Source: Planctomycetota bacterium (GTDB lineage Bacteria; Planctomycetota; J058; JARGOJ01). From it: 10,454 nucleotides of DNA. Numbering within the stretch: position 1 is the stretch's first letter; each line of letters begins with the position of its first letter. The stretch covers positions 6,804 through 17,257 of the forward strand of contig JARGOJ010000063.1 of assembly GCA_029210225.1 (NCBI GenBank), in the 5' to 3' direction. This document shows positions 1 through 7,453 of this stretch, piece after piece. A program made the position numbers and the translations under genes. Under the pieces are notes generated by a model that was given only the letters and a program-made list of their open reading frames with translations, had not been told where the DNA came from and made no database searches.

Positions 1-1587
1 GGTCCCCGCTTCATTGACTTGGCCGCTTATGGGGACCGTTTCATCAAAGCTAGACCTCGGATAATTTAGTGAGTCAAATTTAGGTGCCTCTTTATCTTTC
101 AAAATGGAGATCGATTGAATCTGACTTTTCTGGCCGCTTTGATCTTCTCCCCAGATTAAAAACTCATTGCTGCCATCCGTGAGGGAGAGAGACACTTTGA
201 AGCGACCGTCGTCGAGGAGCGGATAGCTCTTGGGCTTGTGAATTCCTTCAGGGCCTTGCTTTGTGATCCAGACTTGCTTGGGGTGCTTGTCGGAGACTCG
301 CCCGGCCAATTTTATGGAGTTCCTACGACTGTAGCTTGTCTCTGCGGTCAGGGTGAGCGTGGGAGGAGTGGTGTCTCTGAACAGGAAGACTGTGAGCGAG
401 AAGACGAGGACGATTGAGAAGAGGGTCATGGCGGCGAAAATCTTGGGGGATCTGCTGGGCGAGGGACAGCTCTTCGTCTCAAGAATTTCTAGGACTTGCT
501 CCATGCTTGGACGTCGTCCAGGTTCTCGCTGCAAGCACAGGATGCATAGGGAGTTGAGCCACTTTGGGAACTTGGGGTTGTGGGATCGAAGGGACCTGGG
601 ATTCTTCTTCTCTGAGGCGGTGAGCAACTCAATGAGGCTGCGATCGTTGTAAGGCACTTTGCCGGATACAGCCCAGTAGAGGGTTGCGCCGAAGCCCCAA
701 ACATCAATGGCGGAGCTAAACTTCTCGACCTCGCCGTGCAATTGTTCAGGCGAAGCAAAGGCGGGGCTTCCAGTCATTTGTCCTGATTGAGTGAGCTGCT
801 GGCTTAGCTCTAGTGACTCTCGGAGAGTGTCTTTGTCGATTCTTACAAGTCCGAAGTCGACTAAGACCGGGCGGACCTTAGAATCGCTCTTGCTGACCTC
901 GACGAGGATGTTCTCAGGCTTGATGTCGCGGTGGGTGATGCCGTTCTCATGACAGTGAATAAGCGCCATGGCGAGAGGAATGAATATCTTTTGGACTTGG
1001 TCGTCGCTAGGGATTGAGCTTCGATTGTCGCGCTGAGAATCGAAATATTGATCGAGGGTTTGTCCTTGGATGTGCTCCATGACGAGGTACGGATAACAGT
1101 TTGAGCTGGATTGACTTTTCGACAATCGGAAGTCGTAGACCCGCGCAATATTGGGGTGTGATAGACGTGCGAGGGCCATTCCTTCTCGGTGAAAACGCTC
1201 AAGCTGACGCCCGGAACTTCGCATTGATAAGAGAGTCTTAATGACGACAGGGATGCCCGTTTCATTGACTTGAGCGCGAAAAACGCGCCCCATGCCGCCG
1301 CTGCCAATTTCTTCTAATCCGGAGTAACGCTCGATGCCCTCGTAACCTTGAAGTTGTGGTCCGGGTCGGCCTGGGGTCGGTTGGGTCGTTGGACTTTCAC
1401 TGCCTACGCGGGCTGCTTGAAGAATCGCTTGTCGTTGTTGAGCTGGAATCAGTCCTTTTTGGATGAGGATGTCGAGGATATTTGACCCTCGCTGTTGGGC
1501 CTCGTACTGGGCTTGTTGGAGGGCGCGGGGAGCCACAGAGCTATGTTGGTGCAGCCATTGAGAGAGGCGATCGTTATGGTCGTCCAT
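1..1587 (-). CDS. Transmembrane Ser/Thr protein kinase, second tandem copy (3' end cut by window edge)
   Basis: Hanks-type Ser/Thr kinase with an extracytoplasmic sensor; 529 residues are visible and the reading frame is still open at position 1. Residues 1-60 form a helical module ending in a 'DILIQKGLI' turn. The kinase domain spans about 88-370 and looks catalytically complete: glycine loop GSGGMGRV, Lys117 in VIKTLL, HRD at 219-221 with Asn226, DFG at 244-246, and SPE at 279-281 in place of APE. One membrane segment lies at about 382-403. An Ig-like domain follows (about 408-497), then the start of a second. The protein is co-linear with its upstream neighbour (same N-terminal module, kinase, membrane segment and Ig-like pair), so the pair arose by tandem duplication. 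The gap between them is 56 bp with no terminator, which suggests one operon. The start is ATG at 1587, preceded by GGAGAGGA at 1598-1591; an in-frame ATG at 1605 lacks a good ribosome site. Whether it also ends in a beta-helix cannot be seen. Its substrates are unknown. Confidence 0.9.
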   Translation of the reverse strand, partial: MDDHNDRLSQWLHQHSSVAPRALQQAQYEAQQRGSNILDILIQKGLIPAQQRQAILQAARVGSESPTTQPTPGRPGPQLQGYEGIERYSGLEEIGSGGMGRVFRAQVNETGIPVVIKTLLSMRSSGRQLERFHREGMALARLSHPNIARVYDFRLSKSQSSSNCYPYLVMEHIQGQTLDQYFDSQRDNRSSIPSDDQVQKIFIPLAMALIHCHENGITHRDIKPENILVEVSKSDSKVRPVLVDFGLVRIDKDTLRESLELSQQLTQSGQMTGSPAFASPEQLHGEVEKFSSAIDVWGFGATLYWAVSGKVPYNDRSLIELLTASEKKNPRSLRSHNPKFPKWLNSLCILCLQREPGRRPSMEQVLEILETKSCPSPSRSPKIFAAMTLFSIVLVFSLTVFLFRDTTPPTLTLTAETSYSRRNSIKLAGRVSDKHPKQVWITKQGPEGIHKPKSYPLLDDGRFKVSLSLTDGSNEFLIWGEDQSGQKSQIQSISILKDKEAPKFDSLNYPRSSFDETVPISGQVNEAGT

Positions 1588-1643
1588 CGGTCCTCTCCGA
1601 GCCATCCCAGGGTTTGTTCTCTTGGTCTGTCTTAGTCGGGGGA

Positions 1644-4451
1644 TTATCGAGTTTCAATGCGACCCCCAGAGACTTTGTAAAAGGAGCCAGCGCGATTGCC
1701 ATTGATAATGCAATTCTGATGGGTCACGAGACCGTCGCGTTGTGCGGCGAGCCCTGCCGACCTATGGTTTAAAATCTGGCAGTTCTTCAATATGAGACGG
1801 CCTTTGTCTTGAGCGAGCACTCCAACGCCATAACCGTCCTTTATGACGCAGGAGAGGACGGTGAGCTTTGATTGGGCCATGGCATTTAATCCCGGGCGTT
1901 GGACGCCGCCCTGCCACTGTCCATTTCGCACAACCTTACATTTCTTGAGTGGTGCCCGCGACCCGTTTTCAATCCAAACGGCTTCCGCCCTATTGTCGAA
2001 GAAATAGCAGTCACGAGCAGTGATTTTAGCGTTTTGATTGCCGCCGATTCCGCTGCCGTTTTGCTCGAAGCGACAACCGGAAAACTCCGCTGAGGATCCC
2101 TTCGACACCATGACTCCCGCGCTTTTATTCTTTTGAAAAACGCAGTCAATAATTTTTACGTCGCTCCCTGCGGTGATGTTAAAGCCCGTGCGGCCACAAT
2201 TCTGGATAATACTGCTTTTGACCACGAGTCCGACGTAGGCCTTTGATTTCTCTTTGACAACGCCAACGCCGACATTGATTCCTTGTTTCATAATGGATGA
2301 AATAACGCAGTTGTCGATGGAGCAGTCATTGCCCAGGATCTTGAGGGCTTGACTGTCCGTTGTCTTTTTACTGGTGCTCTCTAGAGTCAGCCCAGATATT
2401 TTTATTCCGTTCGCACGTAATTTGAAGGACGGGCCGGAGTTCCGGAAAATGATCGTTGACCGGTCTCCGACTCCTTGCAGAGAGAGCGTTTTATCGATGT
2501 CGAAGCTCTCGTAATAGACTCCTGAATGAATGAGGATTCGGGAGTGAGCGGGAGCGCTGGCGAGGGCGCGTCCGACGCTATGAAATGTATTGAGTTTATT
2601 CTCAGCGCTGTCTTTAGGGTAAACGTGAATGACAGGCAGACGTTCGATCTTAATGACCTGGGAGCTTTGATTCCCAGCGGGATCCGTGGCGAGAATTGTG
2701 AATTGATTCCAACCTTTACCTAGGGAAATCCAATCCTCAAAACGATTCCCTACGACTTTTAAGAGACGGTCACCGATGCGGACGACGGCCTTTTCTGAGA
2801 CGGTTCCTTCAATTTTCAATGTCTCATCGTGAGTGCTTTTTGGCATGGCGCTGAAGTCTATTTGGGGAGGAATGGAATCGCGGAAAATTGTCAATGTCTT
2901 GGTGGGACTCTTGTTGCCGCTCTCATCTACGGCGCTGACTAAAAAGAGATTCTTGCCCTCGCTGAGGTTGAGGTCCAATGAGAACTGGCCGTCTTGGTTG
3001 ACAGCGAATTCTTGGGGCGGGCTTTTACTATTCTTCTTTTTTACGAAGAGGGTGACGGGGCTTTCGTCGTCGACGCGTCCTGGAATGCGAATTCGCCGCT
3101 TCGAGCTTGTGCCTTGCTGCCATTCAATCTGTAACTTTGGGGCTTCTCGATCGATTCGGAAAAGCGTCAAGGCGAGACCGACGATTGCGAGGGGAAGAAG
3201 AAGCCCCGCGATGATCAGGGGTTTGACTTTAATGGACCGAATGGCCGAGTGTTGTTTTTGTTGTAGCAGCTCAACTACGACAGCCATGGAGGGGCGGTCA
3301 TCAGGCTCGCGTTGGAGACATAGGGAGCAGAGCTCGTCGAGCCAATGAGGAATGAGAGGCTCAAAGCTTTTGACCCGGTCTGGATCGCGCTTTCTACTGG
3401 CGGCGTAAAGCTCGGCCATGTTCTTGGCATTGTAGGGAAGCTGACCGGTTAGGAACCAAAATAAGGTGGCGCCGAAGCCCCAGACATCCATGGCTGGGCC
3501 AAATTTAGCAGTGTTCCCATGAAGCTGTTCGGGGGCCGCGAAGGCCGGGCTTCCTATTGTCTGTCCTGCCTTCGTTAAGGCCTGGCTCATTTCTAGGGAC
3601 TCACGGAGCTTGTCCGGGTCCATCTTCACAAGACCAAAGTCCACCAAGACCGGGCGTCCAATGCTGTCTTGGTCCTCCTCTATCAGTATGTTGGCGGGCT
3701 TGACATCGCGATGAACAATCCCCTTCTCATGACAGTAAGAAAGCGCTTCTGCGAGGGGAGCAAAGAGCTTGTCGACATACTCAATATCTGGCGGGCCAGC
3801 GTGACCGTGGCGCAGGTTCCGGCTCAATCGTTCGAGGGTTTGCCCCTCGATATGTTCCATGACGAGGTAGGGATAAACGTGGCGGCCGGCGGCGCTTTGC
3901 CCGGACATTCGGAAGTCGATGACCCGGACGATATTGCGGTGATTGAGTTGCGCGAGGGCTATACCTTCGCGACGAAACCTCTCTAATTGTCGCTCGCCTT
4001 TTTTGTCCTTCTTTAACTTCAGCAGTGTTTTAACGACGACGTCGGCCCCGGTCTCTTTCACTTTTGCCAGGTAGACCCGACCCATTCCCCCTCGTCCAAT
4101 CTCCTCTAAAACGGAATAGCGTTCGATTCCTTCGTAGCCTGGGAGTCGAATTTCGTTACACGCTGCGGATTGGTTAGGGGTCGAGCCCGAGCCTGTGGTG
4201 GCTGGGGGAATTGGGGTTGTGGTCGATGATCGCTGCTCGTTGCTTTGGTTATTGACCCCCGACGCGTGGGTTTGCAGCGCTGCCTGAGTAATGCTCTCAC
4301 GCCACTCCTCCTTAATGAGCCCTCGTTCGATGAGCACGTCGCAGAGGAGGCGTCGGTGTTTGTTGGAGAAGTCCAAGGCCGCTTGGAGGGCTTCGGGAGA
4401 AACGACGGATTTGCTAAAGAGCCACTTGGCCACAATGTCGTTTTGGGTCAT
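1644..4451 (-). CDS. Transmembrane Ser/Thr protein kinase with Ig-like and beta-helix sensor domains
   Basis: A 935-residue receptor-like Hanks-type kinase. Residues 1-60 are a two-helix-like module ending in 'DVLIERGLI', which resembles N-terminal modules of GspE/MshE type; its role is unknown. A low-complexity linker covers 61-100. The kinase domain is about 112-396: glycine loop GRGGMGRV (119-126), Lys141, Glu162 of helix C, HRD 247-249, Asn254, DFG 271-273, APE 306-308. All catalytic residues are present, so it should be active. The activation segment carries Thr and Ser before GSPAF, possible autophosphorylation sites. A membrane segment lies at about 411-431, then two Ig-like beta domains (about 436-525 and 527-604) and a right-handed parallel beta-helix (about 605-930) of some ten coils of 22-23 residues, many with a Cys at the same rung position. 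This part should face outside the cytoplasm and sense or bind a ligand, perhaps glycan. A TGA two codons upstream of ATG 4451 blocks extension; no strong ribosome site is visible. It is first in a two-kinase unit. Confidence 0.93.
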   Translation of the reverse strand: MTQNDIVAKWLFSKSVVSPEALQAALDFSNKHRRLLCDVLIERGLIKEEWRESITQAALQTHASGVNNQSNEQRSSTTTPIPPATTGSGSTPNQSAACNEIRLPGYEGIERYSVLEEIGRGGMGRVYLAKVKETGADVVVKTLLKLKKDKKGERQLERFRREGIALAQLNHRNIVRVIDFRMSGQSAAGRHVYPYLVMEHIEGQTLERLSRNLRHGHAGPPDIEYVDKLFAPLAEALSYCHEKGIVHRDVKPANILIEEDQDSIGRPVLVDFGLVKMDPDKLRESLEMSQALTKAGQTIGSPAFAAPEQLHGNTAKFGPAMDVWGFGATLFWFLTGQLPYNAKNMAELYAASRKRDPDRVKSFEPLIPHWLDELCSLCLQREPDDRPSMAVVVELLQQKQHSAIRSIKVKPLIIAGLLLPLAIVGLALTLFRIDREAPKLQIEWQQGTSSKRRIRIPGRVDDESPVTLFVKKKNSKSPPQEFAVNQDGQFSLDLNLSEGKNLFLVSAVDESGNKSPTKTLTIFRDSIPPQIDFSAMPKSTHDETLKIEGTVSEKAVVRIGDRLLKVVGNRFEDWISLGKGWNQFTILATDPAGNQSSQVIKIERLPVIHVYPKDSAENKLNTFHSVGRALASAPAHSRILIHSGVYYESFDIDKTLSLQGVGDRSTIIFRNSGPSFKLRANGIKISGLTLESTSKKTTDSQALKILGNDCSIDNCVISSIMKQGINVGVGVVKEKSKAYVGLVVKSSIIQNCGRTGFNITAGSDVKIIDCVFQKNKSAGVMVSKGSSAEFSGCRFEQNGSGIGGNQNAKITARDCYFFDNRAEAVWIENGSRAPLKKCKVVRNGQWQGGVQRPGLNAMAQSKLTVLSCVIKDGYGVGVLAQDKGRLILKNCQILNHRSAGLAAQRDGLVTHQNCIINGNRAGSFYKVSGGRIETR

Positions 4452-4500
4452 CGGTCAATTTGTTGGGCGCTAGCGAAAGGAAGCAAGTTCATGATACCCC

Positions 4501-4554
4501 CAATTCGGTGAAAGCGCGGGCAGGAAAGCGAAGTCTTGCCCGCGCCAAGAATTG
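4501..4554. repeat. Two-tier inverted repeat in divergent promoter region
   Basis: The inner arms GCGCGGGCA (4514-4522) and TGCCCGCGC (4537-4545) are exact reverse complements. The stem continues inward with a G.T pair, G-C and A-T, leaving an 8-nt loop (4526-4533). An outer pair, CAATTC (4501-4506) with GAATTG (4549-4554), is also an exact complement, separated from the inner stem by 7 and 3 unpaired bases. No T-run follows on either side and both flanking genes point away, so it is not a plausible terminator. Its place directly upstream of the possible kinase -10 box suggests a protein-binding operator or a leader RNA structure for the desaturase. The role is inference; the symmetry is seen directly. 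Confidence 0.65.
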
Positions 4555-4680
4555 TCGAAACGACCCCCCGGTGATAAAGTCCTCCCATGAATAGCCATCC
4601 AGTCGATGGCTCGCCATCTCTCGCTTGTTCACTATCTTCGGATGGTTCGCAACTATTGCTGGCTACGCCCCATAGCTCTC

Positions 4681-4684
4681 AGGG
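4681..4684 (+). promoter_or_regulatory. Ribosome binding site that decides the desaturase start
   Basis: AGGG lies 9 nt before ATG 4694. The alternative TTG at 4688, in frame and two codons earlier, would sit only 3 nt from this site, which is too close. ATG 4694 is therefore preferred. Confidence 0.6.
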
Positions 4685-4693
4685 AACTTGACC

Positions 4694-6031
4694 ATGCCAC
4701 CGATTTTTAAACGCGCTGACGATGAGAAAGTGAATTGGATCACTTCGATTCCATTTGCCATCGTTCATTTGATGCCCTTGCTCGCCATTTTTACCGGTGT
4801 GTCTTGGTTTGATGTTGGGCTTTGCTTCGCGCTCTATTACATCCGCATGTTCTTTATCACCGCAGCCTATCACCGATACTTTGCCCATCGATCCTACAAG
4901 CTAGGCCGAATCACTCAGTTCGTGATGGCATTCGGTGGCGCGACCGCCGTTCAAAAAGGACCGCTTTGGTGGGCTGGACATCATCGCCACCACCATAAGT
5001 TCTCGGACACTGAAGAGGATATCCACTCCCCCAAGCGCGGCTTTTGGTGGAGTCACATTGGGTGGATTCTCTGTGACAAATATGTCCCGGTGCCAAAAAA
5101 TCAAATTGAGGACTTCCACAAATATCCTGAGCTTGTTTGGCTCGACAGGCACTTCTACGTCGCTCCTCTCTGCCTGGCCCTTAGCATTTTACTCGCCTGG
5201 GGTCCGAGCGCGCTCTTGATCGGCTTCTTCTTGTCGACTGTGCTGCTCTACCACGGAACCTTCCTCGTGAACTCCTTGGCCCATGTCTTTGGATCGCGGC
5301 GCTACGCGACCCGAGATACAAGCCGCAACTCTCTCGTGATTGCCCTGCTCACTTGCGGTGAGGGATGGCACAACAATCATCACCACTTCCAGTCGACAGC
5401 TAAGGCAGGCTTTTATTGGTGGGAGATCGACGTGACCTACTACGTCCTCAAACTGATGAGCTTTGTCGGCCTCGCATGGGATCTGCGAGGTGCTCCAAAG
5501 AGTCTTCGAGCTCAAAATCAAATAAAGGATGGTCACTTTGATGTCGGGATGTTCGAGGAATACTGGGGCAAGGGATTTGCCACCCTTGATCGAGTAAGAG
5601 ATCAGGTCGCTGCCTACTGCGCTGCACGGCAGCAAGTCTTATCCGGATTTCTCGAGGACACTCGTCGGGGCGCTGAAGATTATCTCTCGGGGAAGAAAAC
5701 TCAGGCTGGAGAGCTGTGCGAAGCGACCCGTCAGAGCTGTCGGGACTACCTCGCCGAGAAGGAAGAGTCTTTTGACAGCTTTCTTTTGGAATTGCAGAGC
5801 CAAACCAGCGAATACTGCGAGAACAAATCCAAAGCTCTCGATCGATCCATCACAATGTTAAAGGTCAACGCCGGCGATTTTTATGCGATTAAAAAGACCG
5901 CGATCGATGAAATCATGGTGAGCATGCAGCAGCAACTTGAAGATTTTATCGCAGTAAGCCGTCAGAGTTCCCAAGACTGGAAGATTGCTATGGCCGAACT
6001 GGAACAACGATTTATTGTGAATCCAGCCTAG
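4694..6031 (+). CDS. Membrane acyl-CoA/acyl-lipid desaturase with 22-residue-repeat C-terminal tail
   Basis: Membrane-bound di-iron fatty acid desaturase of the stearoyl-CoA (delta-9) type, which puts a cis double bond into a saturated acyl chain using O2 and reduced electron carrier. The protein has 445 residues. The histidine ligands are complete: HRYFAH at 60-65, HRHHH (HxxHH) at 97-101, NSLAH at 193-197 and HNNHHH (HxxHH) at 226-231. Hydrophobic segments fall at about 17-55 and 155-190, matching the four-helix family topology. The catalytic core ends near residue 275. The rest is unusual: from residue 306 to the C-terminus a highly charged helical tail runs in 22-residue units, each with an aromatic residue at its third position (see the repeat entry). 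Such a tail is not part of the catalytic fold and may bind lipid surfaces or oligomerise. No electron-donor domain is fused. ATG 4694 was chosen over TTG 4688 from the position of the ribosome site. Regiospecificity cannot be read from sequence. Confidence 0.93.
   Translation: MPPIFKRADDEKVNWITSIPFAIVHLMPLLAIFTGVSWFDVGLCFALYYIRMFFITAAYHRYFAHRSYKLGRITQFVMAFGGATAVQKGPLWWAGHHRHHHKFSDTEEDIHSPKRGFWWSHIGWILCDKYVPVPKNQIEDFHKYPELVWLDRHFYVAPLCLALSILLAWGPSALLIGFFLSTVLLYHGTFLVNSLAHVFGSRRYATRDTSRNSLVIALLTCGEGWHNNHHHFQSTAKAGFYWWEIDVTYYVLKLMSFVGLAWDLRGAPKSLRAQNQIKDGHFDVGMFEEYWGKGFATLDRVRDQVAAYCAARQQVLSGFLEDTRRGAEDYLSGKKTQAGELCEATRQSCRDYLAEKEESFDSFLLELQSQTSEYCENKSKALDRSITMLKVNAGDFYAIKKTAIDEIMVSMQQQLEDFIAVSRQSSQDWKIAMAELEQRFIVNPA
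5609..6028 (+). repeat. In-frame 22-residue (66-bp) degenerate repeat array encoding the desaturase tail
   Basis: Six complete units and the start of a seventh, with no insertions or deletions. Units start at protein residues 306, 328, 350, 372, 394, 416 and 438 (DNA 5609, 5675, 5741, 5807, 5873, 5939 and 6005). They open with AAYC, EDYL, RDYL, SEYC, GDFY, EDFI and QRFI, so the third position is always Tyr or Phe. Half-way (position 14) units 1, 3 and 6 carry Phe, Phe and Trp, pointing to an underlying 11-residue (hendecad) period like that of apolipoproteins, perilipins and right-handed coiled coils. The DNA units have diverged strongly, so the periodicity is visible only in the protein. A long amphipathic helix is the likely structure; function is inferred. 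Confidence 0.8.
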
Positions 6032-6083
6032 GTGCCTGTAGGAAGAAACTCAATTTCCTGCCTCATGCCTCTCCATTGTCTGG

Positions 6084-6092
6084 TGTTATGAT
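6084..6092 (+). promoter_or_regulatory. Possible extended -10 promoter for HEAT/VWA gene
   Basis: TGTTATGAT reads as a TGn extension plus a TATGAT box (5/6 to consensus). There is no good -35, as is common for extended -10 promoters. The predicted transcript would start near 6099, about 55 nt before the gene. Short motifs like this arise by chance, so support is weak. Confidence 0.3.
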
Positions 6093-6154
6093 CCTTAAAG
6101 AACTCGCCGGTCGTCATCGCTATGGCGCAAGACTGTCCCTGAGAGGTAAAGAGT

Positions 6155-7438
6155 ATGAGAGCTTTTCAATCGAAGCCTGCCCTATGGGCCCTGACTGTCG
6201 TCGCGGTCGTAACATTTGGACTGCTGCCCGTTGCCTACGGCGCCGATCCTGTCGTTAAAGCATTTAAGAAGCGCTGGAAGATTGCCAACGGCGATGCAAC
6301 CCAGCAAATCGAAGCATTGAAAACTCTCAGCGCAAGCAACTCCTCCGACGGCGTCAAGGTCCTCCTCGCCAGCGCGACAAACAAGGATCTAGGCTATCGA
6401 GTGACCGACGCCGCCTTCGACGCTCTCAAAGCTCTCAAGGGCCCCAAGGCGCGGAAGTACATTGTTGAGAAAGGACCAAAGCTCAGGAGCGCTGAGCAAA
6501 AGGCTGTGCTTTGCGATGTTCTAGGAGAATACAAGCAGGACGAAGCCCTCAAAGCGCTCGTGGTTTTGGTCACTGATAAGTCGGACCAAGTGCAGCTCGC
6601 GGCGGTTGAGAACCTTGTGAAGTTCAAGTGCAATCAAAGCGTCGACGCCATTATCGCGTGCATGCTGAAAGCGGACGGCACTCTCGAATATGCATGCCGG
6701 AGCGCCCTTCGTCAAATGACCGGCGAGAAGTTGGCGGACGCCGTCGACTGGAAGAATTGGTGGGACAGCAACTCCAAAGGCTTCGACTTCAAAAAAGTCG
6801 CGGCGGCCATCCAAAGCCGCGCCAAAGAGAGCAGCGGCAAAATCTCAACCTCTGTGGATGGCAGCGGGCTTTATGAATCGATCCACAGCCATAAGGTGCT
6901 CTTCGTCTTGGATACGTCTGGGAGTATGAGAATTGAAGCGCCACTACGGAACGGGAAAAAATTGAGCCGCTTGGACTACGTCAAGAAGGAGCTCTCTGCG
7001 GCCATCAACATGCAGCTGACTAAAGACACTCGCTTTAACATTATCCACTTCGGCGATAAGGTCTACACTTGGAAGAAGAAGCTCGTACAAGCAACCGGAG
7101 GGAATAAAAAGGGTGCGCTGAATTTCGTGAAGAAGCTCAAGTTCTTCGGCATGACGAACACTTACGAGGCGTTCAAAACAGCCTTCAACGACCCGAATAT
7201 TGACACCATTTACTTCCTTACCGACGGCACTCCAACAACCGGAGGCATCATTGTTCCGTCCCAAATTCTCGGAAACATTCGCAGCTGGAACCGCGGGCGC
7301 AACGTGAAGATTCACACGATTGCTTTCCTCACCGGGGACGGCACAAAGCAAGGTATTATCGAGGATAAGGGCGGCTCTAAAATCTTTATGAAGAACATCG
7401 CCGAGCAAAATGGCGGATTCTATCGAGCCCTTGAGTAA
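6155..7438 (+). CDS. Secreted HEAT-repeat and von Willebrand factor A domain protein
   Basis: A 427-residue exported protein. Residues 1-30 are a classical signal peptide: basic start, hydrophobic core at about 10-25, and a likely cleavage after AYG (29/30). Residues about 45-190 are HEAT-like helical repeats, closing with a 'LRQMTG...WKNWW' motif that I recognise from planctomycete HEAT proteins. A VWA domain runs from about 246 to 427 and keeps every MIDAS metal ligand: DTSGSM (Asp253, Ser255, Ser257), Thr334 in GMTNT and Asp357 in LTDGT. It should therefore bind Mg2+ or Ca2+ and a protein or glycan partner. There is no C-terminal anchor, so it is probably periplasmic or released. GAGAGG (6141-6146) lies 8 nt before ATG 6155. 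The MDR gene follows after 15 bp, suggesting co-transcription. The gap from the desaturase is 123 bp with no clear terminator, so read-through is possible. The ligand is unknown. Confidence 0.88.
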   Translation: MRAFQSKPALWALTVVAVVTFGLLPVAYGADPVVKAFKKRWKIANGDATQQIEALKTLSASNSSDGVKVLLASATNKDLGYRVTDAAFDALKALKGPKARKYIVEKGPKLRSAEQKAVLCDVLGEYKQDEALKALVVLVTDKSDQVQLAAVENLVKFKCNQSVDAIIACMLKADGTLEYACRSALRQMTGEKLADAVDWKNWWDSNSKGFDFKKVAAAIQSRAKESSGKISTSVDGSGLYESIHSHKVLFVLDTSGSMRIEAPLRNGKKLSRLDYVKKELSAAINMQLTKDTRFNIIHFGDKVYTWKKKLVQATGGNKKGALNFVKKLKFFGMTNTYEAFKTAFNDPNIDTIYFLTDGTPTTGGIIVPSQILGNIRSWNRGRNVKIHTIAFLTGDGTKQGIIEDKGGSKIFMKNIAEQNGGFYRALE

Positions 7439-7453
7439 CACCGAGACCCATTT

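Larger units (their letters stand above)
4452..4693. other. Divergent intergenic region between kinase and desaturase genes
   Basis: This 242-bp gap is the longest non-coding stretch in the window and must hold the promoters of two divergent genes. For the kinase (minus strand) a TATCAT box, 5/6 to the -10 consensus, lies at 4496-4491, but no convincing -35 sits 16-18 bp away. The palindrome at 4501-4554 occupies that place, so an activator- or repressor-controlled promoter is possible. For the desaturase (plus strand) only weak candidates are visible, such as TTGTCG at 4552-4557 with GATAAA at 4573-4578 (15-bp spacing). A 34-codon open frame from ATG 4587 to TGA 4691 stops 2 bp before the desaturase start; it lacks a good ribosome site and I do not call it a gene. 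Confidence 0.5.

Noticed and set aside
861..1307. A 148-codon open frame lying wholly inside the second kinase gene on the same strand but in another frame.
   Set aside because: The kinase frame is unbroken through this region and carries all catalytic motifs; this frame is Ser/Arg-rich with no family resemblance.
1..1587. Possibility that the second kinase is a pseudogene because no closed open frame is visible.
   Set aside because: The frame is open without a stop from 1587 to position 1, and all catalytic residues are intact; it simply continues beyond the window.
4587..4691. A 34-codon open frame ending 2 bp before the desaturase ATG, possibly a leader peptide.
   Set aside because: No good ribosome site precedes it, its composition (many Ser) looks like random translation, and nothing in it resembles an attenuator peptide. 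Its position is suggestive only.
6040..6059. AGGAA ... TTCCT inverted repeat after the desaturase stop, a possible terminator.
   Set aside because: Only five pairs around a 10-nt loop, AT-rich, with no T-run after it. Too weak to call.
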